A stretch of 64,000 bases of DNA from Hyphomicrobiales bacterium. GTDB lineage: Bacteria > Pseudomonadota > Alphaproteobacteria > Rhizobiales > Rhizobiaceae. Positions 19,669 to 29,557 of the stretch are shown piece after piece. Under the pieces are notes generated by a model. It saw only the letters and a list, made by a program, of their open reading frames with translations. It ran no database searches and was not told the DNA's origin. Position numbers and translations under genes: made by a program. Each line of letters starts with the position of its first letter. Position 1 is the stretch's first letter. The stretch lies in the NCBI GenBank assembly GCA_900470805.1, contig UCCA01000015.1, forward strand, positions 184,287 to 248,286. The letters are read 5' to 3'.

Positions 19669-20430
19669 ATGTTCCCGCTCTTGTCCAAGCCACGCCGTAG
19701 CGTCCGAAAACCGGCTCCGCCAGAGACCCGGACGCTTGATGTTGCCGGACGTCTCATGCCGCTGACGATCAAGCAGTACGAACGGGCCACGCGCATCACG
19801 CTTCGCATCGAACCGGGCGGCCGCGCCTTGAAGATGACCATTCCGAGTGGGCTGGCGCAGCGCGAGGTCAACGATTTTCTCGATCGGCACCAAGGCTGGC
19901 TTCTCACCAAGCTCGCCAAGTTTTCGACTGACACCGGCCTGCATGACGGCGGCACCATCCTCTTTCGCGGCGTCTCCCACCGTATCCAGCATACGGGCAG
20001 CCTGCGCGGCTTGACTGAAGCCATCGTCGTCAATGGCAGGCCCGTGCTGAAAGTCAGCGGCATGCCCGAGCACATCGGTCGACGCATCGCCACCTTTCTG
20101 AAGAAGGAAGCCCGGGCCGAGCTCGAACGGTTGGCAAGGTTTCATGCCAGGTCGATCAAGGCGCCGATCAATTCAATTTCGATGAAGGACACGCGCAGCC
20201 GCTGGGGCTCCTGTTCGGCGGAAGGCAATCTGAGCTTCTCCTGGCGCATCGTCATGGCGCCCCCTGAAGTGGTCGATTATCTTGCGGCCCATGAAGTGGC
20301 TCATCTCAAGGAAATGAATCACGGGCCCCACTTCTGGGCACTGTGCAAGAAGCTTTGCCCCGATATGGAGACGTCGAAAGCCTGGTTAAAGCGGCATGGC
20401 AGCCTGCTCCACGCCATCGATTTCGACTGA
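19669..20430 (+). CDS. YgjP/SprT-like zinc metallopeptidase (M48 superfamily)
   Basis: Member of the YgjP-like (DUF45, formerly WLM-type) gluzincin-like family; physiological substrate unknown. 253 residues. The zinc site is AAHEVAHLKEMNHGPHFWALC: HExxH (about residues 207-211) with the third ligand histidine in N-H-x-x-x-F-W. Upstream are the family motifs RSRWGSCS (about 180) and WRIVMAPPEVVDYLAAHE. The N-terminal ~100 residues are a beta-rich region (LRIEPGGRALKMTIPSGLAQREVNDFLDRHQGWL). No signal peptide or membrane segment. It precedes trpF by 75 bases in the same direction, but no functional link to tryptophan synthesis is evident. Confidence 0.87.
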   Translation: MFPLLSKPRRSVRKPAPPETRTLDVAGRLMPLTIKQYERATRITLRIEPGGRALKMTIPSGLAQREVNDFLDRHQGWLLTKLAKFSTDTGLHDGGTILFRGVSHRIQHTGSLRGLTEAIVVNGRPVLKVSGMPEHIGRRIATFLKKEARAELERLARFHARSIKAPINSISMKDTRSRWGSCSAEGNLSFSWRIVMAPPEVVDYLAAHEVAHLKEMNHGPHFWALCKKLCPDMETSKAWLKRHGSLLHAIDFD

Positions 20431-20505
20431 GACATAACCGCTCAAAATACAGCCGCAGTCGCAAATTGGCTCGACTCACGGCCTTTTTCGTGTCACTTCG
20501 CTGCC

Positions 20506-21174
20506 ATGAAACCGGATATCAAAATCTGCGGTCTGAAGACGGCCGAGGCGATTGATCGCGCGCTGACGCGCGGCGCGACCCATATCGGATTCATCTTCTT
20601 CGAAAAAAGCCCGCGTTACGTCGAGCCCGACGTCGCCGGCCAACTGGCCGAAGCAATCCGTGGCCGCGCCAAGATCGTCGCCGTCGTCGTCAATCCGAGC
20701 AACGACGATCTCGACGAAATCGTGGCCTTGCTGAAGCCGGATGTCCTGCAGCTTCATGGTGATGAGAGCCCCGAGCGCGTTCTGACCATAAAGGCCGTCT
20801 ACGGTCTTCCCGTCATGAAGGCGTTCTCGATCCGAACGGCCGATGATCTGAAGCGCGTCGAGGCCTATATCGGCATCGCCGACCGTTTCTTGTTCGATGC
20901 GAAGCCGCCGAAGGGATCTGAGCTGCCGGGCGGCAATGGGGTGTCCTTTGATTGGAGCCTGCTGAGCTGGCTTGACGGCACGGTGGATTACATGCTTTCC
21001 GGTGGCCTCAACAAAGGCAATATCGCGGAAGCGCTTGCCATCACCAAGGCGCCTGGGATCGATGCATCCTCGGGCGTGGAAAGCGCACCCGGCGTGAAGA
21101 ACGTCGCAATGATCGATGAGTTTTTCGATGCGGTCGAACAGGCGTGCCAGCCTGAAATGGCCTCAGGGAGTTGA
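20506..21174 (+). CDS. trpF: Phosphoribosylanthranilate isomerase
   Basis: Amadori rearrangement of N-(5-phosphoribosyl)anthranilate in tryptophan synthesis. 222 residues, a TIM barrel. Opening [15 protein letters not shown] has the catalytic cysteine (about residue 7); [28 protein letters not shown], and the catalytic Asp in [10 protein letters not shown] are all present, with GGLNKGNI and [16 protein letters not shown] forming the phosphate site at the C-terminus. First gene of trpF-trpB-trpA-accD-folC, the common rhizobial arrangement; trpB begins 3 bases after its stop. Confidence 0.97.
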   Translation: MKPDIKICGLKTAEAIDRALTRGATHIGFIFFEKSPRYVEPDVAGQLAEAIRGRAKIVAVVVNPSNDDLDEIVALLKPDVLQLHGDESPERVLTIKAVYGLPVMKAFSIRTADDLKRVEAYIGIADRFLFDAKPPKGSELPGGNGVSFDWSLLSWLDGTVDYMLSGGLNKGNIAEALAITKAPGIDASSGVESAPGVKNVAMIDEFFDAVEQACQPEMASGS

Positions 21175-21176
21175 AA

Positions 21177-22397
21177 TTGAACGAGACGCCAAAACCGAAT
21201 TCTTTCCGTTCCGGCCCCGATGAGGATGGCCGCTTCGGCATCTATGGCGGCCGCTTCGTCGCCGAAACGCTGATGCCGCTGATCTTGGAATTGCAGGCGG
21301 AGTGGGACAAGGCGAAGACCGATCCGGAATTCCAGGCGGAACTGAAGGATCTCGGCACTCACTATATCGGCCGTCCGAGCCCGCTCTATTTCGCAGAGCG
21401 CCTGACCGCTGAACTCGGCGGCGCCAAGATCTACTTCAAGCGTGAAGAGCTGAACCACACCGGTTCGCATAAGATCAATAACTGCATCGGTCAGATCCTG
21501 CTCGCCAAGCGCATGGGCAAGACCCGCATCATCGCTGAGACCGGTGCCGGCCAGCACGGCGTCGCCTCGGCGACTGTCGCCGCCCGCTTCGGTCTGCCCT
21601 GCGTTGTCTACATGGGCGCAACCGATGTCGAGCGCCAGGCGCCGAACGTGTTCCGCATGAAGCTCCTTGGCGCCGAAGTGAAGCCGGTCACGGCCGGCCA
21701 CGGCACGCTCAAGGACGCGATGAACGAGGCGCTGCGCGACTGGGTGACCAATGTCGACGATACCTATTACCTGATCGGCACCGCCGCCGGCCCGCATCCT
21801 TATCCCGAGATGGTTCGTGATTTCCAGGCCGTTATCGGCGCGGAAGCCAAGGAACAGATGCTGGGGGCCGAAGGCCGCCTGCCGGATCTCGTCGTTGCCG
21901 CCGTCGGTGGCGGATCGAACGCGATCGGCATCTTTCACTCCTTCCTCGATGACGCCAGCGTCAAGATCGTCGGCGTCGAAGCCGGCGGCAAGGGGCTGCA
22001 GGGCGATGAACACTGTGCGTCGATCACGGCCGGCTCGCCGGGCGTTCTGCACGGCAACCGCACCTACCTGCTGCAGGATGGCGACGGCCAGATCAAGGAA
22101 GGCCACTCGATCTCTGCCGGCCTCGATTATCCCGGCATCGGCCCGGAGCACTCCTATCTGAACGATATCGGCCGCGTCGAATACGTGCCGATCATGGACC
22201 ACGAAGCGCTCGAAGCGTTCCAGACGCTGACCCGCCTCGAAGGCATCATCCCCGCGCTTGAGCCGTCACATGCGCTGGCCGAAGTGATCAAGCGAGCCCC
22301 GAAGATGGGCAAGGACGAGATCATTCTGATGAACCTGTCCGGTCGCGGCGACAAGGACATCTTCACGGTGGCCAAGATTTTGGGAATGGATGTTTAA
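21177..22397 (+). CDS. trpB: Tryptophan synthase beta chain
   Basis: PLP enzyme that joins indole and serine to give tryptophan. 406 residues from the TTG at 21177, chosen because AGGGAG lies 6 bases upstream and the protein then opens [21 protein letters not shown] as in other rhizobia; another TTG 6 bases earlier is possible. The PLP lysine is in [15 protein letters not shown] (about 92-106), the glutamate-containing catalytic loop is [12 protein letters not shown], and the phosphate-binding loop is [12 protein letters not shown]-terminal [13 protein letters not shown] is intact. trpA follows after 3 bases; the subunits form an alpha2-beta2 complex. Confidence 0.97.
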   Translation: MNETPKPNSFRSGPDEDGRFGIYGGRFVAETLMPLILELQAEWDKAKTDPEFQAELKDLGTHYIGRPSPLYFAERLTAELGGAKIYFKREELNHTGSHKINNCIGQILLAKRMGKTRIIAETGAGQHGVASATVAARFGLPCVVYMGATDVERQAPNVFRMKLLGAEVKPVTAGHGTLKDAMNEALRDWVTNVDDTYYLIGTAAGPHPYPEMVRDFQAVIGAEAKEQMLGAEGRLPDLVVAAVGGGSNAIGIFHSFLDDASVKIVGVEAGGKGLQGDEHCASITAGSPGVLHGNRTYLLQDGDGQIKEGHSISAGLDYPGIGPEHSYLNDIGRVEYVPIMDHEALEAFQTLTRLEGIIPALEPSHALAEVIKRAPKMGKDEIILMNLSGRGDKDIFTVAKILGMDV

Positions 22398-22400
22398 GTC

Positions 22401-23240
22401 ATGACCGCACGTATGGACAAACGCTTTGCCGATCTGAAAGCCGAAGGCCGCCCGGCGCTGGTCACCTATTTCATGGGTGGGGACCCCGACTACGACACAT
22501 CGCTCGGCATCATGAAGGCGCTGCCAGAGGCGGGCTCCGATATCATCGAGCTCGGCATGCCCTTCTCGGACCCGATGGCCGATGGCCCGACCATCCAGCT
22601 TGCCGGTCAACGGGCGCTGAAGGCCGGCCAGACGCTGAAGAAGACGCTGCAGCTTGCAGCCGATTTTCGGAAGGCCGACGATGCGACCCCGATCGTGATG
22701 ATGGGTTACTACAACCCGATTTACATCTACGGCGTCGAAAAGTTCCTCGACGATGCGCTGGCATCGGGCATCGATGGCCTGATCGTCGTCGATCTGCCGC
22801 CGGAGATGGACGACGAGCTCTGCATCCCCGCTTTGCGCAAGGGTGTCAACTTCATCCGCCTGGCAACGCCGACGACGGACGAAAAGCGTCTGCCTGCGGT
22901 GTTGAAGAACACCTCCGGTTTCGTCTACTACGTATCCATGAACGGTATCACCGGCTCCGCCATACCGGATCCTTCGCTGGTCTCGGGCGCTGTCCAGCGC
23001 ATCAAGCAGCACACCGATCTGCCCGTCTGTGTCGGCTTCGGCATCAAGACGGCAGAGCACGCAAAGGTCATCGGCGGCTCGGCCGATGGCGTGGTGGTGG
23101 GTACCGCTATCGTCAACCAAGTAGCCCTCAGCCTGACCAAGGACGGCAAGGCAACAGCCGATACCGTCCAGGCGGTCGCAACGCTCGTTCGCGGGCTGTC
23201 ATCGGGAACACGTTCGGCGCGCCTTGTTGCTGCCGAATAG
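22401..23240 (+). CDS. trpA: Tryptophan synthase alpha chain
   Basis: Cleaves indole-3-glycerol phosphate to indole and glyceraldehyde 3-phosphate. 279 residues. Catalytic glutamate in [19 protein letters not shown] (about 49-67) and catalytic aspartate region [13 protein letters not shown]; phosphate-binding glycines in GVVVGTAIV and [13 protein letters not shown]. The C-terminus ends [13 protein letters not shown]. It starts with ATG three bases after trpB. accD follows after 39 bases, on the same strand. Confidence 0.97.
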   Translation: MTARMDKRFADLKAEGRPALVTYFMGGDPDYDTSLGIMKALPEAGSDIIELGMPFSDPMADGPTIQLAGQRALKAGQTLKKTLQLAADFRKADDATPIVMMGYYNPIYIYGVEKFLDDALASGIDGLIVVDLPPEMDDELCIPALRKGVNFIRLATPTTDEKRLPAVLKNTSGFVYYVSMNGITGSAIPDPSLVSGAVQRIKQHTDLPVCVGFGIKTAEHAKVIGGSADGVVVGTAIVNQVALSLTKDGKATADTVQAVATLVRGLSSGTRSARLVAAE

Positions 23241-23279
23241 TTTCCCCACATTGGCAAGAGTTAATCAGGAGTTTTCGAC

Positions 23280-24182
23280 TTGAACTGGATCACCAACTAC
23301 GTTCGCCCCCGCATCAATTCCATGCTGGGCCGTCGCGAAGTGCCGGAGAACCTCTGGATCAAGTGCCCGGAAACGGGCGAGATGGTATTTCACAAGGATC
23401 TCGAAGACAACAAGTGGGTCATCCCGGCTTCCGGCTATCACATGAAGATGCCGGCCAAGGCCCGTCTGACCGATCTGTTCGACGATGGCGCCTACGAAGC
23501 CTTCGTCCAGCCGAAGGTTGCTCAGGATCCGCTGAAGTTCCGCGATTCCAAGAAGTACACCGATCGCCTGCGCGACAGCCGCATCAAGACCGATCAGGAA
23601 GACACCATTGTTGCCGGTCTCGGCAAGGTGCGTGGATTGAAGCTGGTTGCCGTCGTGCATGAATTCAACTTCATGGGCGGTTCGCTCGGCATCGCTGCCG
23701 GCGAGGCCATCGTCAAGGCCTTCGAGCGCGCCATCGCCGAGAAGTGCCCGCTGGTCATGTTCCCGGCCTCGGGCGGCGCCCGCATGCAGGAAGGCATCCT
23801 GTCGCTGATGCAGCTGCCGCGCACCACCGTTGCCGTCGACATGCTGAAGGAAGCCGGCCAGCCTTACATCGTGGTTCTTACCAACCCGACCACCGGCGGC
23901 GTCACCGCGTCCTACGCCATGCTCGGCGATATCCACATGGCCGAACCGGGTGCGGAAATCTGCTTCGCCGGCAAGCGCGTCATCGAGCAGACGATCCGCG
24001 AAAAGTTGCCTGAAGGCTTCCAGACGTCGGAATACCTGTTGGAACACGGTATGGTCGATATGGTCATCAAGCGCCACGACATTCCGGACACGCTGGCGCG
24101 CGTCCTGAAGATTCTGACCAAGAAGCCGGCGACCGTCTCCGCGGAAAGCACAGGCGCGCTTGCGATCGCCGCAAGCGCCTGA
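23280..24182 (+). CDS. accD: Acetyl-CoA carboxylase carboxyltransferase subunit beta, zinc finger degenerate
   Basis: Beta half of the carboxyltransferase that transfers CO2 from carboxybiotin to acetyl-CoA, the first step of fatty acid synthesis. 300 residues from a TTG preceded by AGGAG 7-8 bases upstream. The crotonase-like core is complete: [38 protein letters not shown], and [17 protein letters not shown]. In the N-terminal region, where E. coli AccD has a four-cysteine zinc finger, only Cys29 remains; the equivalents of the other three are Thr32, Ile48 and Ser51. Surrounding positions (W-x-K-C, H-M-K-M) still align, so the fold may persist without zinc. It lies between trpA and folC. 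Confidence 0.96.
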   Translation: MNWITNYVRPRINSMLGRREVPENLWIKCPETGEMVFHKDLEDNKWVIPASGYHMKMPAKARLTDLFDDGAYEAFVQPKVAQDPLKFRDSKKYTDRLRDSRIKTDQEDTIVAGLGKVRGLKLVAVVHEFNFMGGSLGIAAGEAIVKAFERAIAEKCPLVMFPASGGARMQEGILSLMQLPRTTVAVDMLKEAGQPYIVVLTNPTTGGVTASYAMLGDIHMAEPGAEICFAGKRVIEQTIREKLPEGFQTSEYLLEHGMVDMVIKRHDIPDTLARVLKILTKKPATVSAESTGALAIAASA

Positions 24183-24209
24183 TCTCAACAACCACAGGCG
24201 GGTTGAGCG

Positions 24210-25562
24210 ATGATACCCAGAGGTCAAACCGCAGTGAGCGAAGCAGCGCAGGAGATCGACAAGCTCATGGGATTGCATCCCAAGGGCTTCGATCTCTCGC
24301 TCGACCGCATTACCCGTCTTCTTGCCATTCTCGGCGATCCGCAAAGGAAGCTGCCGCCCGTCATTCATGTGGCCGGCACCAACGGCAAGGGCTCGGTCAC
24401 GGCCTTCTGCCGCGCGCTTCTGGAGGCTGGCGGCTATAGCGCCCATGTCCACACCTCGCCGCATCTTGTCAATTGGCATGAGCGTTACCGCATCGGTGTC
24501 GAAGGCGCACGCGGCCAACTGGTCGATGATGCCGTATTCGCGGACGCCCTGCGCCGCGTTGCCGACGCCAATGCCGGCCAGAAGATCACTGTCTTCGAGA
24601 TCCTGACGGCGGTGACCTTCATCCTGTTTTCCGAGCATCCCGCCGATGCCGCGATCATCGAGGTCGGCCTCGGCGGCCGTTTCGATGCAACGAACGTCAT
24701 TGATGACCCTGCCGTATCCGTCATCATGCCGATCTCGCTCGATCACCAGCCCTATCTCGGCGATCGCGTCGAGCTGATCGCCGCTGAAAAAGCCGGTATC
24801 ATGAAGCGCAAGCATCCGGTGGTTATCGGCAAGCAGGAATATGATACGGCGCTCGACGTGCTGATGTCCACCGCCGAGCGCCTGGGCTGCCCGACCGCCG
24901 TCTTCGGCCAGGATTACATGGCCCACGAGGAATATGGTCGTCTGGTCTATCAGGACGAGTTCGGCCTCGCCGACCTGCCGTTGCCCCGGCTCCCGGGGCG
25001 GCACCAGTATGCCAACGCCGCTGCCGCCATCCGCGCCGTCAAGGCTGCGGGCTTTGTCGTCACGGAAGCGATGATGGAAAAGGCGATGGCCACGGTCGAA
25101 TGGCCAGGCCGCCTGCAGAAGCTGAGCGACGGTCGCCTGATGGCAAGCGCCCCTGATGGCGCGGAAATCTGGGTGGACGGCGGCCACAATCCCGGCGCCG
25201 GTGAAGTCATCGCCGAGGCGATGGCCAACTTCGAGGAACGCCAACCCAGGCCGCTGTTCCTGATCATAGGCATGATCAACACCAAGGACCCGGTCGGCTA
25301 TTTCCAGGCCTTCAAGGGGTTGGCGGTAAAGGTCTACTGCGTGCCGATCCGTGGCAGCGATGCAATGATCGACCCGGTCATTCTCGCCAACGCCGCCTAT
25401 GATGCCGGCCTGATCGCCGAACCCATATCAACGGTGGCGGAGGCTCTTGAGGCGATCAAGGAAACCGCCTTCGAACAGGAGCACCCGCCACGCATCCTGA
25501 TCGGCGGATCGCTTTATCTGGTCGGGGACGTTCTCGCCGACAACGGCACACCCCCAAAATGA
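24210..25562 (+). CDS. folC: Folylpolyglutamate synthase / dihydrofolate synthase
   Basis: Mur-ligase-family enzyme that adds glutamate to dihydropteroate and extends folate polyglutamate tails. 450 residues. ATP-binding loop VIHVAGTNGKGSVTAFC (about 51-67), then VHTSPHLVNWHERYRI, IIEVGLGGRFDATNV (about 149-163), and the lysine-carbamate region AEKAGIMKRKHPVVIG. The Mur-type C-terminal domain includes WVDGGHNPGAG. I use the ATG at 24210; a GTG 24 bases later (MSEAAQEID) would also fit. Last gene of the trpFBA-accD-folC row, ended by a strong terminator. Confidence 0.95.
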   Translation: MIPRGQTAVSEAAQEIDKLMGLHPKGFDLSLDRITRLLAILGDPQRKLPPVIHVAGTNGKGSVTAFCRALLEAGGYSAHVHTSPHLVNWHERYRIGVEGARGQLVDDAVFADALRRVADANAGQKITVFEILTAVTFILFSEHPADAAIIEVGLGGRFDATNVIDDPAVSVIMPISLDHQPYLGDRVELIAAEKAGIMKRKHPVVIGKQEYDTALDVLMSTAERLGCPTAVFGQDYMAHEEYGRLVYQDEFGLADLPLPRLPGRHQYANAAAAIRAVKAAGFVVTEAMMEKAMATVEWPGRLQKLSDGRLMASAPDGAEIWVDGGHNPGAGEVIAEAMANFEERQPRPLFLIIGMINTKDPVGYFQAFKGLAVKVYCVPIRGSDAMIDPVILANAAYDAGLIAEPISTVAEALEAIKETAFEQEHPPRILIGGSLYLVGDVLADNGTPPK

Positions 25563-25591
25563 AAAAAGCCCGGTCGAAGCCGGGCTTTTTT
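25562..25591. terminator. Bidirectional terminator between folC and trxA
   Basis: AAAAAAGCCCGG at 25562-25573 pairs with CCGGGCTTTTTT at 25580-25591 around TCGAAG. The A and T runs on either side let it serve both convergent genes. Confidence 0.92.
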
Positions 25592-25609
25592 CATTGATGT
25601 GACGCTTGA

Positions 25610-25930
25610 TCAGGCAGCGTTCGAAATCCAGCTCGACAGAGCGGTCTTCGGTGCGGCGCCAACCTTGATGTCGGCGACTTCGCCGGCCTTGAACATCGCA
25701 AGCGTCGGAATGGAACGCACGCCGAACTGGGCGGCAAGTTCCGGATTCTCATCGATGTTGAGCTTCGCAACCTTGACCTTGCCGGCGAACTCGACGGCGA
25801 GTTCTTCGAGGCTAGGCGCGATCATCTTGCACGGGCCGCACCATTCAGCCCAGAAATCGACGACGACGGGTTCTGCGGAGTCCAGAACTTCAGCCTGGAA
25901 ATTATTGATATCGACTTTCACGGTAGCCAT
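25610..25930 (-). CDS. trxA: Thioredoxin
   Basis: General cytosolic disulfide reductase. 106 residues with the active site [14 protein letters not shown] (Cys31 and Cys34), the cis-proline in [14 protein letters not shown], and the usual G-A-x-P end ([10 protein letters not shown]). AAAGGAG lies 8 bases before the ATG. It follows addA on the same strand after 75 bases, as in other rhizobia, and may share that transcript or have its own promoter in this gap. Confidence 0.97.
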   Translation of the reverse strand: MATVKVDINNFQAEVLDSAEPVVVDFWAEWCGPCKMIAPSLEELAVEFAGKVKVAKLNIDENPELAAQFGVRSIPTLAMFKAGEVADIKVGAAPKTALSSWISNAA

Positions 25931-26005
25931 AAGGCCGCTCCTTTAAAGGATTTCCTGTTGAAGCACATGTGAGGGTGCGGTGGCGGGATTTCAATGACCG
26001 GTATT

Positions 26006-29000
26006 TCACTTTGTCTTGAGCTGTGCAAGCGCCAATGCCATTGCCTCCGGCGTCAGCGTGTGAACGGCGCCGTTCTCGGTGTAGACGAGCATGCAGTCGA
26101 TGCGCTTGTCCGGATAGAGCGGCGCCATGATCGTCCGGTAGATGGCAAGCTGCGCCCGATGCGCGAAGGGTATGCCGTCCAGCGTTTCCGGTGGCACGCG
26201 GTTGGTCTTGTAATCGAGGATGACGACGCGGTCCTCAAGCACAGCTAGCCGATCGACCCGGCCGGATACAGCATAATCCCGACCCTCAAGACTGAGCGTT
26301 CCCATGATCGAAACCTCGGCCTGCGCATGTGTCGCGAGAACCGGTTGCAGTTCAGGCGCACTCAATAGTTTCAGAACCGAATCGACCAGTCGGTCACGTT
26401 CGGCATCGGGCCAGAAGCGCGCTGCCCGCTCGGCATAGCGCCGCGCCGCGTTGGATTGCTCGTTGGCGGGAATATCGGGCAGAACCTGCAGCATCCGGTG
26501 CAGCAACCGACCCTTCTGCAGCGCCCGATCGGATTTCGGCTTGTCGCTGAACAACGGAGAGGTGACCAGCAGATTGTCCGCATCCTCGTCGATGATCGTT
26601 CCGGCGCCGGAAGGGCTGAGTGGGCGCGGCAGCTGCTGTTGCGGCGGTAGCGGCTTAGCGAGATCGACCGGCAGCGGCTCGCGCTTCGCCGCCTGTTCGA
26701 CAGGATCGGCCCGTTCGAACCGGCGTTCGATGGTCGGAACCCGCCACTTGAAACCCTGCCATTCGCCATCCGGACCCGCAAATGTTGCGGTCGACACATG
26801 CGGATGGCTGTCGCTCATCGCTGCCGAGATCATTGCATGCCAGGTGTCGGTGTTGAGCCGCACGCCGCGATAGCCGCAGACAACCAGCCGGTCCGCCGCT
26901 CGCGTCATCGCCACATAAAGCAGCCGTCGATATTCCTCTTCCGCCAGCACCTGGATGCGGGTCGCATCGGCTTGCGTCAACGAATTGCTGAGATCGCCGA
27001 GCGGCACCCACACCGGCATTGGCGGTCGGTCGCTGCGCTGCTCCAGCAGCCGCAGCTTCGGCATATGCGAATGCGTAAAGGCCTTCGAGCCACCATCGAC
27101 CAGAAACACGATTGGTGCTTCGAGGCCCTTGGAGGCATGAACCGTCATGATCCGCACCTCGTTGCGGCCCTTGTCCTGCTCGCGTTTGACGACCGGCGCT
27201 TCGAGTTCGAGCGTCGAGATGAAGGATTGCAGGCCGGGCAGCGTCGCCGTCTCGTGGTCGAGCGTGAAGGTCAGGAACTCGTCGAGAATGTCGCTGACTT
27301 CGGTGCCAAGCCGCGCCAGGAATTGCCGCCGCCCACCATGGACGCCTAGCACGCGGGCATAGAAATCATGCACCGAGAGATCCTGAGACTCCCTGAGAAA
27401 CAGCTGCAGCAGCCGCACGGCAGCGCCGAGCCGTTCGTTGCCGTCATCTGCAAACGCCTGCATGTGCCGCCAGACACTTTGGCCATCCCCGCGAAGCGCG
27501 GCGACCGCAAAGATATCCTCTTCGCTGAGATCGAAGAGCGGGCTTTTCATCAAAGCCGCAAGCGACAGATCGTCTTCCGGCAGCAGCAGGAAGCGACCCA
27601 GCGCAACAAGGTCCTGCACCGCGATATGACTTGTAAGCTTCAGGCGGTCGGCGCCGGCGACCGGAATGTTGCCACGCCGCTTCAGCGCCCGCGTCAGGGC
27701 ATTGACGAAGGCGTCGCGCTTGCGCACCAGCACAAGGATGTCGCCGGCTTCGATCAGCCGTTCCTTGCCCTTCTCGATAATCGTTTCTTTGCCGACCAGC
27801 GTATCGATCGTGTGCGCCATCCGTCGCGCCAGAATGGCGGCCGGCGCACTTTCCGGCGTCGCATCGAAGGGCGCCGTCCAGTCTTCCTCCTTGATCGCCA
27901 CCTCGGGCGCGATCATCTCCCAGAGATCGACGGCGCCGGGGTGGCCTATACGGTTCGAGCGATGCACCACCGGCTCGCCGCCAGCGCTCAACCCTCGGGC
28001 ATTCTCGGGCGACGTGAAGATGTGATCGACGGCAGCAAGAACGTCGGAGGTCGATCGGAACGATAGCGGCAACCGCACGGAGGAAAAGGCCAGGCCGCTC
28101 TGCGACACCCGTTGCCGCGTTCGCCGGCTTTCCTCCGAGAAGCGTTCGGGCCGCGCGCCCTGGAAGGAATAGATCGACTGCTTCTCGTCACCGACCGCAA
28201 ACAGCGTGCGCACCACACTGCGGGCGCTGTCGCCAGAAAAGAAGTCTTCCGCCAGCGATTGGATGACGCTCCACTGGATCGGGCTGGTATCCTGCGCCTC
28301 GTCGACGAGGATGTGGTCGATCCCCTGGTCGAGCTTGTAATGGATCCACGGACCGACATCGCTCATGGTCAGAAGATCGGCCGTGCGGGTGATCAGATCC
28401 TCGAAGTCGAGTTGGCTCCGCTGCTTCTTCAGGTCGTCATAGTCGCGGTTCAGCCGGTCGGCGAGGATCAGCGCCGCTCGCGTCGCGTCGAACATCCGGA
28501 TGATCTTCAACCGGTCCCGGCAGGATACGACGTGCGTCCGCGCCTCTGCGATTGCGTCGGCCAGTTCCGGTGCCGCACTCAACATCGCCTTCACGAAAAA
28601 CTGCGAATCCGCCTTCGGCTCGCCCTTTCCGGTCAGGAAAATCTTTTCGAGCAGTGGTATGCGCTGTATCGGGTCGCGCTCGGTCACGACAGCTTTCAGC
28701 GCCGCCGCAACATCCTGCGCCTTGGCGCCGCCCTTCTGGTCGGCAAGGTCGATATAGAGGCTCAACGCGCTGCCGGCGAGGCCGGGTAGCGGCCAGTACT
28801 GCGCGGCAATGCCGATCTCGGTATCGTCGTCGGAGAGCCCCAACTGTGCCCGCAGAACGCGGTCGATGCCACCATTCTGATCGGCGGCCAGCGTAAACGC
28901 CTTGATCGCGTTGCGATTGGCGACGATTTCCTGCAGCAGCGTTTCCAGCCCGGATTCGTCGCCGAGATTGAGGACGTAGGAAAACGCCGCCGCCAGAGCC

Positions 29001-29557
29001 GGGTCTTCCTCCGGCGTCGTCGCCGTCAGCAGCGAGCGTCGCGCATCCGACAGCAGCGTCGCCGCGGCGCGATCATCGAGCACGGAGAAGTGGCCGGCGA
29101 CATTCGCCTCGAGCGGAAACTGGTGCAGCAGGGATTCGCAGAAGGCGTGGATGGTCTGGATCTTCAGTCCGCCCGGCGTTTCCAGCGCCTTGGCAAACAG
29201 CCGCCGTGCCTCCGCCAGCTTGATTGAATCCGGCTCAGAACCCTCGATCTGGGCAATGCGCTTGCCGAGCTCCTCGTCGGAAAGCACGGCCCATTCCGCC
29301 AGCCGGTCGAACACGCGGTTGGACATTTCCGAGGCAGCTGCCTTGGTGTAGGTCAGGCAAAGGATGGCGGATGGGCGTGCGCCGGAGAGCAAAAGCCGGA
29401 TCACCCGCTGCGTCAGCACATGCGTCTTGCCCGAGCCGGCATTGGCCGATACCCAGGCGGATCGTTGCGGATCCGAAGCGATCGACTGCTGAACCGTCGT
29501 CCAGTTGGTCCAGACGAGCGGATCGTCGCCTTCGGGCAGCGCGGTTTCGTCACTCAT
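26006..29557 (-). CDS. addA: AddA helicase-nuclease subunit of the AddAB recombination complex
   Basis: With AddB resects DNA double-strand breaks to load RecA; the functional equivalent of RecBCD. 1183 residues from the ATG at 29555-29557 (MSDETALPEG), which overlaps addB by 8 bases; a longer reading lies wholly inside addB and is rejected. UvrD/Rep-type helicase: Walker A SANAGSGKTHVLTQR (residues 37-51), LDFEDLITR, DEAQDTSPIQWSV (motif II), and C-terminal motifs VRIMTVHASKGLEAPIVF and RRLLYVAMTRAADRLVV. The last ~200 residues form a PD-(D/E)xK nuclease with VSGRVDRLAVLEDRVVILDY ending in D-Y-K-T. All needed motifs are present. Confidence 0.96.
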   Translation of the reverse strand: MSDETALPEGDDPLVWTNWTTVQQSIASDPQRSAWVSANAGSGKTHVLTQRVIRLLLSGARPSAILCLTYTKAAASEMSNRVFDRLAEWAVLSDEELGKRIAQIEGSEPDSIKLAEARRLFAKALETPGGLKIQTIHAFCESLLHQFPLEANVAGHFSVLDDRAAATLLSDARRSLLTATTPEEDPALAAAFSYVLNLGDESGLETLLQEIVANRNAIKAFTLAADQNGGIDRVLRAQLGLSDDDTEIGIAAQYWPLPGLAGSALSLYIDLADQKGGAKAQDVAAALKAVVTERDPIQRIPLLEKIFLTGKGEPKADSQFFVKAMLSAAPELADAIAEARTHVVSCRDRLKIIRMFDATRAALILADRLNRDYDDLKKQRSQLDFEDLITRTADLLTMSDVGPWIHYKLDQGIDHILVDEAQDTSPIQWSVIQSLAEDFFSGDSARSVVRTLFAVGDEKQSIYSFQGARPERFSEESRRTRQRVSQSGLAFSSVRLPLSFRSTSDVLAAVDHIFTSPENARGLSAGGEPVVHRSNRIGHPGAVDLWEMIAPEVAIKEEDWTAPFDATPESAPAAILARRMAHTIDTLVGKETIIEKGKERLIEAGDILVLVRKRDAFVNALTRALKRRGNIPVAGADRLKLTSHIAVQDLVALGRFLLLPEDDLSLAALMKSPLFDLSEEDIFAVAALRGDGQSVWRHMQAFADDGNERLGAAVRLLQLFLRESQDLSVHDFYARVLGVHGGRRQFLARLGTEVSDILDEFLTFTLDHETATLPGLQSFISTLELEAPVVKREQDKGRNEVRIMTVHASKGLEAPIVFLVDGGSKAFTHSHMPKLRLLEQRSDRPPMPVWVPLGDLSNSLTQADATRIQVLAEEEYRRLLYVAMTRAADRLVVCGYRGVRLNTDTWHAMISAAMSDSHPHVSTATFAGPDGEWQGFKWRVPTIERRFERADPVEQAAKREPLPVDLAKPLPPQQQLPRPLSPSGAGTIIDEDADNLLVTSPLFSDKPKSDRALQKGRLLHRMLQVLPDIPANEQSNAARRYAERAARFWPDAERDRLVDSVLKLLSAPELQPVLATHAQAEVSIMGTLSLEGRDYAVSGRVDRLAVLEDRVVILDYKTNRVPPETLDGIPFAHRAQLAIYRTIMAPLYPDKRIDCMLVYTENGAVHTLTPEAMALALAQLKTK

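Noticed and set aside
23265..25244. 659-codon minus-strand frame opposite accD and folC
   Set aside because: Spans two unrelated, well-conserved genes on the other strand and resembles no protein; shadow.
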